From: Dreissena polymorpha
Taxonomy: Eukaryota > Mollusca > Bivalvia > Myida > Dreissenidae
NCBI RefSeq assembly: GCF_020536995.1
Contig: NC_068359.1
Span: 108,123,082 to 108,187,081 of the forward strand
Reading direction: 5' to 3'
DNA length: 64,000 bases
The position numbers were made by a program, and so were the translations under genes. Numbering within the stretch: position 1 is the first letter of the stretch; every line of letters begins with the position of its first letter. This document shows positions 63,835 to 64,000 of the stretch, piece after piece. The notes below the pieces were generated by a model. The model was given only the letters and a program-made list of their open reading frames with translations. It was not told where the DNA came from and did not search any database.

Positions 63835-64000
63835 AATGATACATTGTCTGAAGTTATTTATATGTATTTTGTCACAAGTAGGCGGCTTATACAACATTTG
63901 ATAAACCTACTAACAAACCAATAACAAACTAACACCATTATGTGTAATCATAATATCGGCTTGGGATAAACATGGCATACTTTCAAATGAAATACAGAAA

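Overview
The window is animal nuclear DNA: AT-rich, gene-poor, dense in dispersed repeats, with GT-AG introns and metazoan receptor genes. The repeats point to a bivalve mollusc. I recognise the short palindromic element with AAACGGGGCTTAATGCAT / GCCTGTGC cores, the GACCTTTGACCTAGTG-type dispersed repeats, and LINE and tRNA-SINE families typical of bivalves. Dreissena is my best guess, from memory rather than from a search.

Coding content is dominated by G-protein-coupled receptors. Three intronless, near-identical receptors of the sex-peptide/myoinhibitory-peptide receptor type lie head to tail on the plus strand (1462-2604, 20732-21874, 61441-62583). The second and third sit in a large tandem duplication: segment A runs from about 13801 past 23096 and segment B from about 50579 to the window end. 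Each segment also carries a decayed receptor fragment downstream of the intact gene. A separate, multi-exon peptide-type GPCR lies on the minus strand (42502-47147). It has clear exons, but a stop plus a frame change before TM5 and a tRNA-SINE that supplies its C-terminus suggest a pseudogene or a gene with an assembly error.

Aligning segments A and B by eye gives empty sites for several insertions. A alone carries a 933-bp TA-target element (15466-16398), inserted exactly at the terminal TA of a hairpin element found in both copies. B alone carries a 2281-bp element with about 79-bp terminal inverted repeats and a 5-bp target duplication (55602-57882), a roughly 1-kb repeat block (52747-53785), a 54-bp minisatellite (54505-55042) and a small dispersed element with a long TA run (59347-59822).

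Other mobile DNA: a young gag-only LTR element (10989-13800); LINE 3' ends near 8.3, 9.2 and 33.3-34.1 kb; and a family of about 520-bp elements that combine terminal inverted repeats with an internal tRNA-like promoter (2761-3277, 30125-30643, and 28476-32084 split by insertions). The last is a three-level nest: a tRNA-bearing element interrupted by a 3083-bp inverted-repeat element (6-bp TATAAA duplication), itself interrupted by another tRNA-bearing element. The 3083-bp element contains a plausible terminal exon with a CxxC...C motif.

The rest (about 3.3-5.9, 9.6-10.9, 23.4-28.4, 34.2-41.7 and 47.2-50.5 kb) is AT-rich sequence in which I see no supported gene apart from one unassigned 100-residue ORF at 26545-26847.
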